A stretch of DNA of 64,000 nt from Amycolatopsis sp. 195334CR (GCF_017309385.1 NZ_JAFJMJ010000001.1:3658001-3722000), one strand, 5' to 3'. Shown: positions 9,206-17,946, counted from the first letter of the stretch. Notes: generated from the letters alone by a model not told the origin. Made by a program: numbers and translations.

Positions 9206-9769
9206 ATGCGCCGTCGGTTGCTGACCGTCCTGCTCGCCGTCCTGCTGCTCGGTACCGCGTCGCCCGCGGTGGCCGCCCAGCCGTCCTCGTTGCGGCCGCT
9301 GGCCGACCTGTCCGGGCAGCGGGTGCGGATCGCCGACAAGGTCGCCGCGGCCAAGTTCGGCACCACCCAGCCCATCGACGATCCGGTGCGCGAGCAGCAG
9401 ATCCTCGACGGCGTGGCGGCCAAGGCGCCGGGGCTCGGCCTCGACCCGGCCGGCGCGGTGGAGTTCTTCCGCGACCAGATCGAGGCGAACAAGGTGGTGC
9501 AGCGCGGGCTGTACGAGCTGTGGACCGCGCATCCCGAGCAGGCGCCGACCGAGCGCCCCGACCTGCCCACCGAGGTGCGGCCGGTGATCGACCGCCTCAA
9601 CGCGGGCCTGCTCGACGAGCTGGCGGCCACTTCGGACACGCGGGCGCGGCCGTGGTGCGGGGGCGCGCTGGCGGTGTCGATCGCGGTCACCGGCCACCGC
9701 CTGCACCTCGACCGGCTGCACGAGCGGGCCCTCCGCCGATCACTGGACTCGGCGTGCGAGTCACACTAG
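9206..9769 (+). CDS. Exported chorismate mutase, AroQ-gamma type
   Basis: 187 aa from ATG 9206 with a classic signal peptide (MRRRLL..., cleavage after AVAA near residue 24). The mature all-helical domain contains the AroQ pattern: RVRIADKVAAAKF, then DDPVREQQIL, then a helix with FRDQIEANKVVQ. It catalyses chorismate to prephenate. Secreted AroQ-gamma enzymes such as Rv1885c act outside the cytoplasm, where their role is unclear. Two cysteines (PWCGG and SACESH) sit where the disulfide of the mycobacterial enzyme is found. No other shikimate genes are nearby. Confidence 0.9.
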   Translation: MRRRLLTVLLAVLLLGTASPAVAAQPSSLRPLADLSGQRVRIADKVAAAKFGTTQPIDDPVREQQILDGVAAKAPGLGLDPAGAVEFFRDQIEANKVVQRGLYELWTAHPEQAPTERPDLPTEVRPVIDRLNAGLLDELAATSDTRARPWCGGALAVSIAVTGHRLHLDRLHERALRRSLDSACESH

Positions 9770-9773
9770 TGGG

Positions 9774-10238
9774 GTGAGCCTCCACCTCTGCTTCGTCTGC
9801 TCGGGCAACATCTGCCGGTCGCCGATGGCGGCACTGGTCTTCCGCGAGCAGCTGCGGCGGGCCGGGCTGGCCGACCGGGTGCGGGTGAGCAGCGCGGGCA
9901 TCGGGCCGTGGCACGTGGGTGAGCCCGCCGACGGCCGGGCGCGCGCGACGCTGACCGCCGCCGGGTACCCGGTCGACCACATCGCCGCGCAGGTCGACGC
10001 CGACCACCTCGCCGCCGATCTGCTGCTGGCCGCCGACCAGGGCCACTTCGCCGAGCTGCGCCGCAAGGTCGACGACCCCGAGCGCGTGCGGCTGCTGCGC
10101 GACTTCGACCCGTCGGCCGGGCCGGACGCCGAGGTCCCGGACCCCTACTACGGCGCCGATGACGGGTTCGGCGAGGTGCTGGGCATGATCGAACGGTCGG
10201 TGCCGGGCCTGCTCGACTGGGTGCGCGAGCGGCTGTGA
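9774..10238 (+). CDS. ptpA: Low-molecular-weight protein tyrosine phosphatase
   Basis: 154 aa from GTG 9774. The P-loop CSGNICRS starts at residue 9 (nucleophile C9, R15) and the general acid lies in VPDPYYG (D123), so the enzyme should be active. LMW-PTPs dephosphorylate tyrosine on bacterial or host proteins; mycobacterial PtpA is secreted without a signal peptide. The gene is followed by a GTGA overlap with a fructosamine kinase, another phosphate-handling enzyme. Order PtpA - SURF1 - CobD is as in Mycobacterium (Rv2234-Rv2236c), with the kinase inserted. Confidence 0.93.
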   Translation: MSLHLCFVCSGNICRSPMAALVFREQLRRAGLADRVRVSSAGIGPWHVGEPADGRARATLTAAGYPVDHIAAQVDADHLAADLLLAADQGHFAELRRKVDDPERVRLLRDFDPSAGPDAEVPDPYYGADDGFGEVLGMIERSVPGLLDWVRERL

Positions 10239-11056
10239 AGGCGGTCGAGCGGCTTCTCGGCGAGCCGGTCACCCGGTCGGCACCGCTGGGTGGCACGGCC
10301 GACCGGATCGAGACCGGCTCGCGAACGGTCGTCGCCAAGCGGGGGCCGGTCGAGGCGGAGGCCGCCGGACTGCGCTGGCTCGGTGAGCACGGGGACGTCC
10401 CGGTGCCTTCGGTGCTCGCCGCGGACGACGAATGGCTGATCACCACGTACGTCGAGAGCGGCAGCCCCGGCGTCCGCGCGGCCGAGGAGTTCGGTCGCGG
10501 GCTCGCGGCGTTGCACGCCCGTGGCGCCGAGGCGTTCGGCGCGCCGCCCCCGGGTGGTCCGGTCGACGCGTGGATGGGCCCCGAGCCGATGCGCAACGTC
10601 GCGCACGACACGTGGGCCTCGTTCTACGCCGCCGAGCGGATCACGCCGTACGTGCGGACCGCGGCCGACCGGGGCCTGTACGGGCCGGGGGAGATCGAGG
10701 TCTTTGATCGCTTGTGCGGCCGGCTGGACAAGCTGGGCGTGCCCGAGGAACCACCGGCCCGCCTGCACGGCGACGCGTGGAGCGGGAACGTGCTGTGGGC
10801 GGCCGACGGTCGCGTGTGGCTGATCGACCCGGCGGCGCACGGTGGTCACCGCGAACAGGACCTGGCGATGCTGGCGTTGTTCGGCACGCCGCGGTTGGAG
10901 CGCGTTCTCGCCGCGTACGACGAGGCCGCGCCGCTGGCCGACGGGTGGCGCGACCGGGTCGGCCTGCACCAGTTGTTCCCGCTGCTGATGCACGCGGCGG
11001 CCTTCGGTGGCGGGTACGCGGGGCAGGCGCTGGCGGTCGCACGCGGGGTTGGGTGA
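10235..11056 (+). CDS. Fructosamine-3-kinase family protein
   Basis: 273 aa from GTG 10235, overlapping ptpA. It has an aminoglycoside-phosphotransferase/FN3K fold: an N-terminal lobe with the ATP lysine region (VVAKRGPVEAEAAGLRWL), the catalytic LHGDAWSGNVLW loop, and the metal-binding VWLIDPAAHGGHREQDLAML motif. FN3K enzymes phosphorylate ketosamines on glycated proteins so that they break down. Coupling to a protein phosphatase suggests shared expression rather than a proven pathway. Confidence 0.88.
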   Translation: MKAVERLLGEPVTRSAPLGGTADRIETGSRTVVAKRGPVEAEAAGLRWLGEHGDVPVPSVLAADDEWLITTYVESGSPGVRAAEEFGRGLAALHARGAEAFGAPPPGGPVDAWMGPEPMRNVAHDTWASFYAAERITPYVRTAADRGLYGPGEIEVFDRLCGRLDKLGVPEEPPARLHGDAWSGNVLWAADGRVWLIDPAAHGGHREQDLAMLALFGTPRLERVLAAYDEAAPLADGWRDRVGLHQLFPLLMHAAAFGGGYAGQALAVARGVG

Positions 11057-11088
11057 ACGTGACGCGGGCGACCGCTTACCGTTGAGGG

Positions 11089-11979
11089 GTGCGGTTCAAG
11101 TTCCTGCTCAGGCCGAGCTGGCTGGCGTTGACGCTGGTGGTGTTCGCGTTCGCGGCCATCTGCTACACGTTGCTGGCCCCCTGGCAGTTCAGCCGCGACA
11201 GCGAGCGCGAGACGCAGAACGCGGCCCTGTCGGCGTCCTTCACCGCCGAGCCGCGGTCGGTGGAGGCCGTGCTGCCGGGTGGCGCGGCGCCCACCGAGGC
11301 CACCCAGTGGGACCGGGTCACCTTCACCGGCACCTACCTGGGTGACGCCGAGGTGATCGCGCGACTGCGGACCGTGCTGGGCGAGCCCGCGTTCGAGGTG
11401 CTCACGCCGCTGCGCACCGCCGACGGGCAGATCGTGCTGGTGGACCGCGGTGTGGTCCGGCCGGACGACCGCACGCGTGTCCCGGCGTACGCGCCGCCGC
11501 CCGCCGGTGAGGTGACCGTGGTCGCGCGGGTGCGCATCGACGAGACGGACCCGAAGGCCCGCGATGCGTTCGCCGACGAGTCCACCGACGGCAGGCTGCA
11601 CAGCTACACGGTCGACTCGCGGGTGGTCTCGCGGGCGACGGGCTTGCCGATCCGGCCGGGGTACTTCCAGCTGGACGTCGAGCAGCCGGGCGGGCTCGAA
11701 CCGCTGCCGCTGCCGAAGCTGGAGGCGGGGCCGTTCTTCTCGTACGCGCTGCAGTGGATCGCGTTCGGCACGATGGCGGTCCTGGGGTGGCTGTACTTCA
11801 CCGTGCGGGAGCTGAAGCCGGGCGGGGCGCTGGCCGGTGACCGCCCGGAGCGGCGGAAGTCGGTGGCGCAGCTGCTCGCCGAGGAGGAAGCGGAGTACGC
11901 CCGGACGGCGGAAACTTCGGCCCCGAATGGCAGATCCGAAGTATCCGAAGCCGCCGGGGACAAGCGCCCGGTCTCGTAG
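11089..11979 (+). CDS. SURF1-family cytochrome oxidase assembly protein
   Basis: 296 aa from GTG 11089. A membrane helix near residues 8-30 (LALTLVVFAFAAICYTLL) is followed by the conserved WQFSRDSE region, a periplasmic domain with TGTYLGDAEV and VDRGVVRP-type motifs, and a second helix near residues 220-240 (YALQWIAFGTMAVLGWLYF). The cytoplasmic tail is about 50 residues and charged. SURF1 helps insert haem a into subunit I of the aa3 oxidase; the matching ctaD lies at 50162 in this window. The first palindrome copy begins 22 bp after the stop and probably terminates the transcript. Confidence 0.9.
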   Translation: MRFKFLLRPSWLALTLVVFAFAAICYTLLAPWQFSRDSERETQNAALSASFTAEPRSVEAVLPGGAAPTEATQWDRVTFTGTYLGDAEVIARLRTVLGEPAFEVLTPLRTADGQIVLVDRGVVRPDDRTRVPAYAPPPAGEVTVVARVRIDETDPKARDAFADESTDGRLHSYTVDSRVVSRATGLPIRPGYFQLDVEQPGGLEPLPLPKLEAGPFFSYALQWIAFGTMAVLGWLYFTVRELKPGGALAGDRPERRKSVAQLLAEEEAEYARTAETSAPNGRSEVSEAAGDKRPVS

Positions 11980-12000
11980 CGGCCCGAGCTTCGCCCCGAT

Positions 12001-12053
12001 GCTGTGAATGTGGCTTTCACTGCCGAATCCGCAGTGAAAGCCACATTCACTGC
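12001..12053. repeat. Dispersed palindrome, copy 1 (hairpin after SURF1 gene)
   Basis: Perfect 20-bp arms GTGAATGTGGCTTTCACTGC (12004-12023) and their reverse complement (12031-12050) around the 7-bp centre CGAATCC. The same element occurs at 23205 and 49836. It lies between the convergent SURF1 and cobD genes, where it can serve as a bidirectional terminator. The outermost bases do not pair here (GCT versus TGC), unlike the other two copies. Confidence 0.9.
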
Positions 12054-12067
12054 ACTCGCCGGGGCGG

Positions 12068-13033
12068 TCAGCGGCGCCGCAGGCCCAGGATCACGGCCAG
12101 CACGGCCGAGCTGATCCCGGCCAGCCACCCCACCACGCGCGACAGTTCCACGGCTCGTGTCACGTGGCCCGCGTCCGGGTTGCGGCCGTCGCCCAGCACC
12201 GGCAGTTCCTCGACCCCGTGCGGGTAGACCGTCCGCCCGCCAAGGCGGATCTCCAGCGCACCGGCGAAGGCGGCCTCCACCCGGCCCGCGTTCGGACTGG
12301 GGTGCGCCGAGGCGTCCCGCTGCCACGCCCGCCACGCCCCCGCGGCCGAACCCCCGACCACCGGCGCGCCGCTCACCGTCAGCGCCGCGGCGACCCGCGT
12401 CGGCAGCAGGTTGACCAGTTCGTCCAACCGCACCACGACCCAGTTGAACCGGTGGTGCTCCGGCGAGGAACTCAGCCGTCGCAGCACCTTCACCGCCCGA
12501 GCGCCGAGCAGCCCCGGCGCGCCCGCGACCGCACCCCAGAACAGCGGCGACACCACCGCGTCCGAAGTGCTCTCCGCGACCGTCTCCACCGAAGCCCGCG
12601 ACAACGCGATCACGGTCAGCCCGTCGGTGTCGCGCGGGTCCAGTTCGGACAGCGTGTCGCGCGCGGCGTCCAGCCTGCCGGTCTCCAGGTCGCGCGCCAG
12701 CTCCGTGCCGTCGATGGCCAGCGCCGCGCCGCCGAGCACGGCCCACGTGGTGATCGCCGTGCCGGTGGCCTGCAGCACCGGGCTGCGCCTGCCCACCCGT
12801 TCGGTCAGCACCCCGAGCAGCACCGCGCCCCCGGCGAGCAGGCCGGCGTGCACCGCGCCCGGTACCGGGTGGTCGGCGTAGACCTTCTTCTCCAGCGCCC
12901 GCGCCAGGCGGGCGAATCCGGCCACCGGACGGCCGTCTTTCGGGTGCCCGACGATGCCGTCGGCGGCCACCCCCAGCAACAGTCCGATCGCGCGCCCCGC
13001 GCTCACCCCTGGCTCCCGTTCGCCTGGCCCCAT
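12068..13033 (-). CDS. cobD: Adenosylcobinamide-phosphate synthase CobD/CbiB
   Basis: 321 aa from ATG 13033 (ribosome-binding AGGTGA just upstream); a GTG nine codons later also has a good GGGAG and may be the real start. Integral membrane protein of cobalamin synthesis that attaches aminopropanol to adenosylcobyric acid. Visible family features: GHPKDGRPVAGF near the N-terminus, a KKVYADHPVPGAVHAG helix start, LSRASVETVAESTSDAVVSPLFW in the centre, and HPSPNAGRVEAAFAGALEIRLGG near the C-terminus. Mycobacterial order SURF1-CobD is kept. No other corrinoid genes are nearby. Confidence 0.92.
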   Translation of the reverse strand: MGPGEREPGVSAGRAIGLLLGVAADGIVGHPKDGRPVAGFARLARALEKKVYADHPVPGAVHAGLLAGGAVLLGVLTERVGRRSPVLQATGTAITTWAVLGGAALAIDGTELARDLETGRLDAARDTLSELDPRDTDGLTVIALSRASVETVAESTSDAVVSPLFWGAVAGAPGLLGARAVKVLRRLSSSPEHHRFNWVVVRLDELVNLLPTRVAAALTVSGAPVVGGSAAGAWRAWQRDASAHPSPNAGRVEAAFAGALEIRLGGRTVYPHGVEELPVLGDGRNPDAGHVTRAVELSRVVGWLAGISSAVLAVILGLRRR

Positions 13034-13108
13034 GTCACCTGTGTTGAACGCCCAGATTACTGCGCGGGTTGCCCCGGCCCGCGAGCCGCCTGTGCGAACA
13101 TGCCCGCT

Positions 13109-13594
13109 ATGACGGTCGTGGTCGTGATGGGTGTTTCCGGGTCGGGCAAAACCACCGTGGGCACCGGGCTGGCGGAGGCGCTCGGCGTGGCCTACGCCGA
13201 GGCGGACTCGTTCCACCCGGAGGCGAACATCGAGAAGATGACCGCGGGCACCCCGCTCACCGACGAGGACCGCTGGCCCTGGCTCGACGCCATCGCCGGG
13301 TGGATCCGCGAGCACCAGGAGACCGGCGGGGTGGTCACGTCGTCGGCGTTGAAGCGGCGCTACCGAGACGTGCTCCGCGGTGGTGGTGACGTCTGGTTCG
13401 TGCACCTCGACGGCCCGCGCGAGGTGATCGCGGGGCGCATGGCCGGGCGGTCCGGCCACTTCATGCCGCCGTCGCTGCTGGACTCCCAGATCGCCGACCT
13501 CGAACCGCTGGCCGAGCACGAGCGGGGCGTGGTGCTGGACATCACCGAGTCACCCGAGGCGATCATCCGGAAGGCGCTGGACTCCCTGCCCTAA
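13109..13594 (+). CDS. Gluconokinase
   Basis: 161 aa from ATG 13109 (an ATG three codons upstream is possible). A Walker A GVSGSGKTT begins at residue 8, followed by the gluconokinase signature ADSFHPEANIEKMTAGTPLTDEDR and the HFMPPSLLDSQ segment. It phosphorylates gluconate to 6-phosphogluconate, feeding the pentose phosphate pathway. No permease or regulator of gluconate use is adjacent. Its TAA stop and the TAG stop of the convergent regulator overlap within the bases CTAA, so the two reading frames overlap by 4 bp. Confidence 0.93.
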   Translation: MTVVVVMGVSGSGKTTVGTGLAEALGVAYAEADSFHPEANIEKMTAGTPLTDEDRWPWLDAIAGWIREHQETGGVVTSSALKRRYRDVLRGGGDVWFVHLDGPREVIAGRMAGRSGHFMPPSLLDSQIADLEPLAEHERGVVLDITESPEAIIRKALDSLP

Positions 13595-16398
13595 CCGGGG
13601 AAGGCCGCCGACAGGTCCGCGCGGCCGGAGATGCCGAGCTTGCGGTACGCCCCGGACAGGTGCAGTTCCACGGTCCGCCGGGTCAGGTGCAGCGCGTCGG
13701 CGATCTGCCGGTTCGTCAGCCCCTGCACGGCCATCGCGGCCACCCGGCTCTCCTGCCTGGTCAGCCCGTGCGTGCTGGTCTTCGTCTCGCTCAACGCCGA
13801 TTCGCACGACCGCAGCTCGCGCCCGGCCAGCCGGGACAGCGGTTCCGCGGCGCACTGCGCGGTCAGGTCCAGCGCCCGCCGCAGCTGGGGCACCGCCTTC
13901 TCCGGGTGCCCGCGCCGCCGCAGCAGCGAACCCAGCTCGAACAACGCTTCGGCCAGCCGCAGCTTCGCCGGGGACGCCGACAGCGATTCGATCGCGGACT
14001 GCAGCGCGTGCTCGGCCTCGTCACCGTCCTCACCGGAGATGCCGACCGCCAGCAACGCCGTGCCGACCACCCGCGGGGTGCCCCACTGCCTGGCCAGCCG
14101 CAGGTTCTCCGCGGCCAGCTCGGCCGCGGACTCCCGGTCGCCGAGCAGCAGGTGCGCGCGCACGGCCTGCTCGCGCCACGCCAGCACGGCCGGGTTGACC
14201 ACCCCGCGCTCGTCCAGCCGCCTGCCGCAGTCGAGCAGGTCGTCGAGCGCGCCCTGGCCGTCCCCGCCGGCCAGGCGGAGCTTGCCGCGCGCGAACAGCA
14301 GGTGCACGTCGGGGAACAGCTCGCCGATGGTGACGTGCGAGAGCATCGCGGTCGCCTCGTCGAGCCTGCCGAGGTCCACCAGCACCTCGGCGTACCAGGC
14401 CAGGCACAGGGTGGCCATCGGGCAGCCGCCCGCCGCGCCGGAGTCGAGGAACATGCGCACCGGCGAGGCGAAGAAGGTGCGGGCCTTGGGCAGGTCGCCG
14501 AGCAGGTGGATGGCCATGCCGTGGGCCAGCGACGCGGCGATGCCCTTGCGCAGGTGGTAGTCGTGCGGTTCGCGCATGCCCTCGACCAGCCTGCGGAACC
14601 GCTCGGCGTGCTCCGGCTCGTCCGCGAGCGCCGTGCTGAACATCGCGAACACGTACGGCTGGCCGAAGGCCGGGATCGGGTCGCCGTTGAGCGCTTCGGC
14701 CGCGTACCGGAGGAAGTCGGCGTGCGAGCCCGCTTCCCTGGCGTGCGCGAGGGACACCAGCAGCGCGTGGATGCGCCGCAGCTGCTCGGTCTCCGGGATC
14801 TCCGCGCGCAGGTCGTCGAAGACCCGCCTCGCGCAGGCGGCCGCGACCCGCGAACCACCGGCGGCGGCGAGGTAGGTGGTGTACCGCAGGCGCTGCGCGA
14901 CCTCGCGCTGGGCGGAGCCGAGCCGCGCGATCACCTCGGTGGCCACCGAGATCGCCAGCCGGTTCGCCGCGTCACCGCAGGACCCGAGCACCATCGTCTC
15001 GGCCACTTCGGCGGCGGCACCGGGGTCCTCGGCCATGGCCAGCGCGTCCCGCAGGCGGGCGCGCCCGGCTGACCGGTCCACACCGAACTCGACGTGCCCG
15101 AGTTCCAATTGGACGGCGAGCCGCCGGTCCGGTGGCAGGCGTTCGTCGAGCGCGCGCCGCAGGCAGGCGCCCGCGAGATCGGGGTTCTGCTGGTGCACCG
15201 CGCGCCGGGCGGCCCGGCGCAGCACCTCCACGCCCCACGGCAGCCGGATCGGGCCCGCTTCGAGCAGGTGCGCGGCGACGCGCTCGTCCGGCACCCCGGC
15301 GTCGAACAGCAGCCGGGCCGCGGTCGCGTGGCTGGCGGCCTGCTCGGCGACGCACATGTCGTCGAGCACGCCGTTGCGCACGTAGGAGTAGGTGAAGGCC
15401 GGGGGATAGCTGTCGGCCAGCACGTGCAGCCGGACCAGCGTGTCCACCGCGCGGAGCGTCACGCGCGGGGACAGCCCGGCGAGCGCGCCGACGGCTTCGA
15501 GCGTGGCGTCCTCGCCGAGCACGGCGACCGCGCGCGCGACGTCGGTGGTGCCGGGGATGCCGCGCAACCGCACCCGCAGGATCTCGCCGATCAGCGGCAC
15601 GGAGATGGCGCGGATCTGGTCGGCGGTCAGTTCGCCGATCTTGTGGGAGCGGTGCTGCAGGGTGCTGACCAGCGAGCGCAGCAGGTACGGGTTGCCGCCG
15701 GTGACCTCGCGGCAGGCGGCGGCGAACCCGGCGTCCTGGCGGCCGGTCGCGGCGCGCACCAGGCCGGACACGCCGGGCAGGTCGAGGCCGCCGAGTTCGA
15801 TCACCTCGGGGGTGGTGCCGGTCAGCTCCGGCAGGGTGACCTCGCTGAGCGGGGCGAGCCCGCGGTTGGCGGTGGTCGCGATGACCACCCGGTGCCCGGT
15901 GAGGCGGGGCCTGGCGTAGGCGAGGCAGCGCATCGACCAGGCGTCGGCGAGGTGCACGTCGTCCACGGCGAGGAACAGCGGCCGGCGCGCGGCGGCGGTC
16001 CTGACCAGCAGCTGGAACGATTCGAGCGCGTCGAACTCGGAGTTGGCGCGCACCGGGGCGGGCAGCGCGTTGGTGCCGTCGCTGTCGATCACCTCGAGCA
16101 GCGCGTCGGACAGCTGGTGCACGATGCCGCCGGCCAGCCGGACTTCGAGCCGGGCGCCGCGCGCGATCGCCACGGTGAAGCCCTGCGCCCGCGCCCGGCG
16201 TGCGGCGGCGTCCAGCAGCGCGGTCTTGCCGCCGCCGAACTCGCCGAACACCATCAGGTGCGCGTCGAGGCCTTCCCTGGCGCGGGCGAGCAGCCCGCCG
16301 ATGGTGTCCAGCTCCTTCTCCCTGCCGAAGAAGGGGCCGGCCCCGACCAGCTCGGCTGGTCTTCGGGCGGCGGGAGCCAGCGCGGAAGAGGTAGTCAC
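13591..16398 (-). CDS. Large ATP-binding LuxR-family (LAL) regulator
   Basis: 935 aa from GTG 16398, preceded by GGAGAA at 7-bp spacing. An N-terminal AAA/STAND-type ATPase domain has Walker A GEFGGGKT (residues 52-59) and a Walker B-like LFLAVDDVH. A long TPR-like helical middle follows, with a C-terminal LuxR helix-turn-helix (GLTRQESRVAAMAVQGLTNRQIADAL ... RTVELHLSGAYRKLGISGR). LAL proteins are ligand-gated activators, often of specialised metabolism. Its start overlaps the end of a small coupled frame that follows the anti-sigma gene, so it may be the last gene of the sigma operon. The target is unknown. Confidence 0.92.
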   Translation of the reverse strand: MTTSSALAPAARRPAELVGAGPFFGREKELDTIGGLLARAREGLDAHLMVFGEFGGGKTALLDAAARRARAQGFTVAIARGARLEVRLAGGIVHQLSDALLEVIDSDGTNALPAPVRANSEFDALESFQLLVRTAAARRPLFLAVDDVHLADAWSMRCLAYARPRLTGHRVVIATTANRGLAPLSEVTLPELTGTTPEVIELGGLDLPGVSGLVRAATGRQDAGFAAACREVTGGNPYLLRSLVSTLQHRSHKIGELTADQIRAISVPLIGEILRVRLRGIPGTTDVARAVAVLGEDATLEAVGALAGLSPRVTLRAVDTLVRLHVLADSYPPAFTYSYVRNGVLDDMCVAEQAASHATAARLLFDAGVPDERVAAHLLEAGPIRLPWGVEVLRRAARRAVHQQNPDLAGACLRRALDERLPPDRRLAVQLELGHVEFGVDRSAGRARLRDALAMAEDPGAAAEVAETMVLGSCGDAANRLAISVATEVIARLGSAQREVAQRLRYTTYLAAAGGSRVAAACARRVFDDLRAEIPETEQLRRIHALLVSLAHAREAGSHADFLRYAAEALNGDPIPAFGQPYVFAMFSTALADEPEHAERFRRLVEGMREPHDYHLRKGIAASLAHGMAIHLLGDLPKARTFFASPVRMFLDSGAAGGCPMATLCLAWYAEVLVDLGRLDEATAMLSHVTIGELFPDVHLLFARGKLRLAGGDGQGALDDLLDCGRRLDERGVVNPAVLAWREQAVRAHLLLGDRESAAELAAENLRLARQWGTPRVVGTALLAVGISGEDGDEAEHALQSAIESLSASPAKLRLAEALFELGSLLRRRGHPEKAVPQLRRALDLTAQCAAEPLSRLAGRELRSCESALSETKTSTHGLTRQESRVAAMAVQGLTNRQIADALHLTRRTVELHLSGAYRKLGISGRADLSAAFPG

Positions 16399-16907
16399 GT
16401 GTAGTTCTCCGATCCGCGGCACCTCGGCCGCTCTCGGTGTCCCCTGCGGAGTGAACGCGCGTGGGACCCGGAGAATGCACCATCTCTTCGGGCCTTGTCC
16501 AGGGCTCCGACCGTGACCGGCGGTAATACCGAAGGGCCGAACGCCCAACTCTCCGTGTTTCCTACGGTGCCTACCGTAGAGACTCGCGGACCATTCGGCG
16601 GCAGAATTGGCCCTACCCCAGTAGTGCCGGTCACCCAGGGTGCACCGGCCGAACCCGTCGAGACGGTGGTGACGCCCATGGCGCCCGGCAGCGAGGACAC
16701 CCCCGCGAGTCCGGACGGCTCGGCGAGCCCGGCCGACCCGGTAAGCGCGGCCGACCCGGTGAGCCCGGCCCACCCGGTGAGCCCGGCACGACCGATCAGC
16801 CCGGCACGACCGATCAGCCCGGTGAGCCCGGTCGGCTCGGCGCGGCCGATCAGCCCAGCGAGCCCGGCCAGTCCGGTGCGGCCGAGGACGGCCGCGGCCG
16901 CGGTCAC
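16395..16907 (-). CDS. Possible small Gly/Leu/Ala-repeat protein between anti-sigma and LAL genes
   Basis: 170 aa if translated from GTG 16907. It has GTGA overlaps at both ends: with the anti-sigma stop upstream and with the LAL start downstream. The first half (16700-16907) has strong GC-rich third positions and repeats of the type GL-T/I-G-R/W/S-AG. The second half has weak codon bias, a rare TTA codon and an inverted repeat, and reads more like regulatory DNA. Either a real low-complexity coupled protein or a spurious frame across a promoter region. Otherwise this 500-bp stretch has no gene. Confidence 0.3.
   Translation of the reverse strand: MTAAAAVLGRTGLAGLAGLIGRAEPTGLTGLIGRAGLIGRAGLTGWAGLTGSAALTGSAGLAEPSGLAGVSSLPGAMGVTTVSTGSAGAPWVTGTTGVGPILPPNGPRVSTVGTVGNTESWAFGPSVLPPVTVGALDKARRDGAFSGSHARSLRRGHRERPRCRGSENYT
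16562..16579. promoter_or_regulatory. Inverted repeat upstream of LAL gene
   Basis: CTACGGT-GCCT-ACCGTAG, a perfect 7-bp inverted repeat with a 4-bp centre, 163 bp upstream of the LAL start in an AT-richer patch. Its size and position suit an operator for a dimeric regulator, possibly the LAL protein itself. No experimental support. Confidence 0.35.
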
Positions 16908-17242
16908 CTGCTCACCAGGAGCAGCACGCGCCGCAGCCGCGACCGGCAGGACAGCAGCCGGCGCCGCAGCGGCACCGGTTCGGTCCCGCGCGCATCGGCT
17001 GCCCCGCGCACGTCCGGTGCTTCCGCCGGTGTCCGCTGGTGGGGAATGGCGTCCAGCAACGGGTTGAGCATGCCGGTCTCCGCCGCGTCGCGGAGCACGC
17101 CGAAGATCCCGGCCTCCGCGTACTCGGTCAGTTCGCCCCGGCAGCGCCCGCAGCGCGTCAAATGCCGCTCGAATTTCCTGGCTCCGCTCTCGTCCAGTGC
17201 GTCCAGTGCGTAGGCCGCGAGCGCGGAATGCCGTGAATACAT
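16904..17242 (-). CDS. Zinc-binding anti-sigma factor (HC2 type)
   Basis: 112 aa from ATG 17242, with GGGGAGG 9 bp upstream. The N-terminal half holds the ZAS motif H27-x3-C31-x2-C34 (HLTRCGRC) within an anti-sigma fold. There is no obvious transmembrane helix; the C-terminus is arginine-rich with a short LLLV run, so it is probably a soluble or peripheral anti-sigma protein. It starts 16 bp after the ECF sigma gene and should hold that sigma factor inactive until a redox or envelope signal releases it. Confidence 0.85.
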   Translation of the reverse strand: MYSRHSALAAYALDALDESGARKFERHLTRCGRCRGELTEYAEAGIFGVLRDAAETGMLNPLLDAIPHQRTPAEAPDVRGAADARGTEPVPLRRRLLSCRSRLRRVLLLVSR

Positions 17243-17258
17243 CACATCACGCCTCCCC

Positions 17259-17774
17259 TCAGGTCCACTCCTGCAGTGCATTCCTGATCAGTCGCATGGA
17301 CTTGTGCAGACGCGATTTCACGGTGCCTTCCGGAACCTGCAGAATCTTCGCCGCCTCGCGCACGGTGTGACCTTTCACATACGTTTGATAAATCGCCGCG
17401 CGCTGCTCATTGCTCAGCCTGCTGATGACATCGACTATGACCATCACCGAAAGGGATTGGTCGGTCTCGTCCGGGCAGCCCGCCATTTCCGGGCGGAGCA
17501 GTTCCACTTCCTGCGGCCGGGCCTGCCGCGAGCGCCAGCCGTCGATGACGATGCGCCGCGCGACGGTCAGCAACCAGCCCCGGAGCATGCCAGGTTCCCT
17601 GGTCAGCGTGGCGGAGTTCTGCCAGGCGCGGATCAGCGTCTCCTGCACAACGTCCTCTGTCCACTGCCGGTCATAATTCGTCAGTCGTAGTACGTGGCTG
17701 AAAAGTCTCTCGCGGAACTGGTGATACAGCATCGTCACCAGCTCTTCGTCCGGACCATTTCGGGTCATTTCCAT
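17259..17774 (-). CDS. ECF RNA polymerase sigma factor
   Basis: 171 aa from ATG 17774 (GGGAGG about 10-15 bp upstream); an ATG two codons later is an alternative. Region 2 spans residues about 14-80 (LYHQFRERLFSHVLRLTNYDRQWTEDVVQETLIRAWQ). Region 4 spans about 110-165, with the helix-turn-helix GHTVREAAKILQVPEGTVKSRLHKS. It is a typical SigK/SigL-like ECF factor paired with a zinc anti-sigma protein. It is divergent from the DUF4142-ferredoxin-reductase operon, the likely main target. Confidence 0.93.
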   Translation of the reverse strand: MEMTRNGPDEELVTMLYHQFRERLFSHVLRLTNYDRQWTEDVVQETLIRAWQNSATLTREPGMLRGWLLTVARRIVIDGWRSRQARPQEVELLRPEMAGCPDETDQSLSVMVIVDVISRLSNEQRAAIYQTYVKGHTVREAAKILQVPEGTVKSRLHKSMRLIRNALQEWT

Positions 17775-17895
17775 GAAGCGACCTGCCTCCCTGAAGGCGA
17801 GGTGAAAGAGTTCGGTACCGCGGCGCGCCGAATGCGGAGTCGGGGGAATTCGATCGCGCTCGAGCGGTGCGATCACAATACTGCATCATCCGGAA

Positions 17896-17910
17896 GTGAA
17901 CCAGGTTCAC
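17896..17910. promoter_or_regulatory. Inverted repeat GTGAACCAGGTTCAC in the sigma/DUF4142 divergent region
   Basis: Perfect 7-bp arms with a single central base. It lies 122 bp upstream of the sigma gene start and 152 bp upstream of the DUF4142 gene. It shares the GTGA-CAGG-TCAC core with the second palindrome 36 bp further on, so one dimeric regulator may bind both. Confidence 0.45.
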
Positions 17911-17946
17911 GTCCGTGATTTCGGGAGGAACGCAGCGTAACCGCAC

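Noticed and set aside
12164..13108. Long upstream extension of the gluconokinase frame, over 300 codons
   Set aside because: It is antisense to cobD; the kinase fold begins exactly at the ATG 13109.
16495..17067. A 190-codon plus-strand Pro/Ala/Ser-rich frame
   Set aside because: Low-complexity antisense of the anti-sigma end and the following Gly/Leu repeat; no ribosome site and it runs through the anti-sigma gene.
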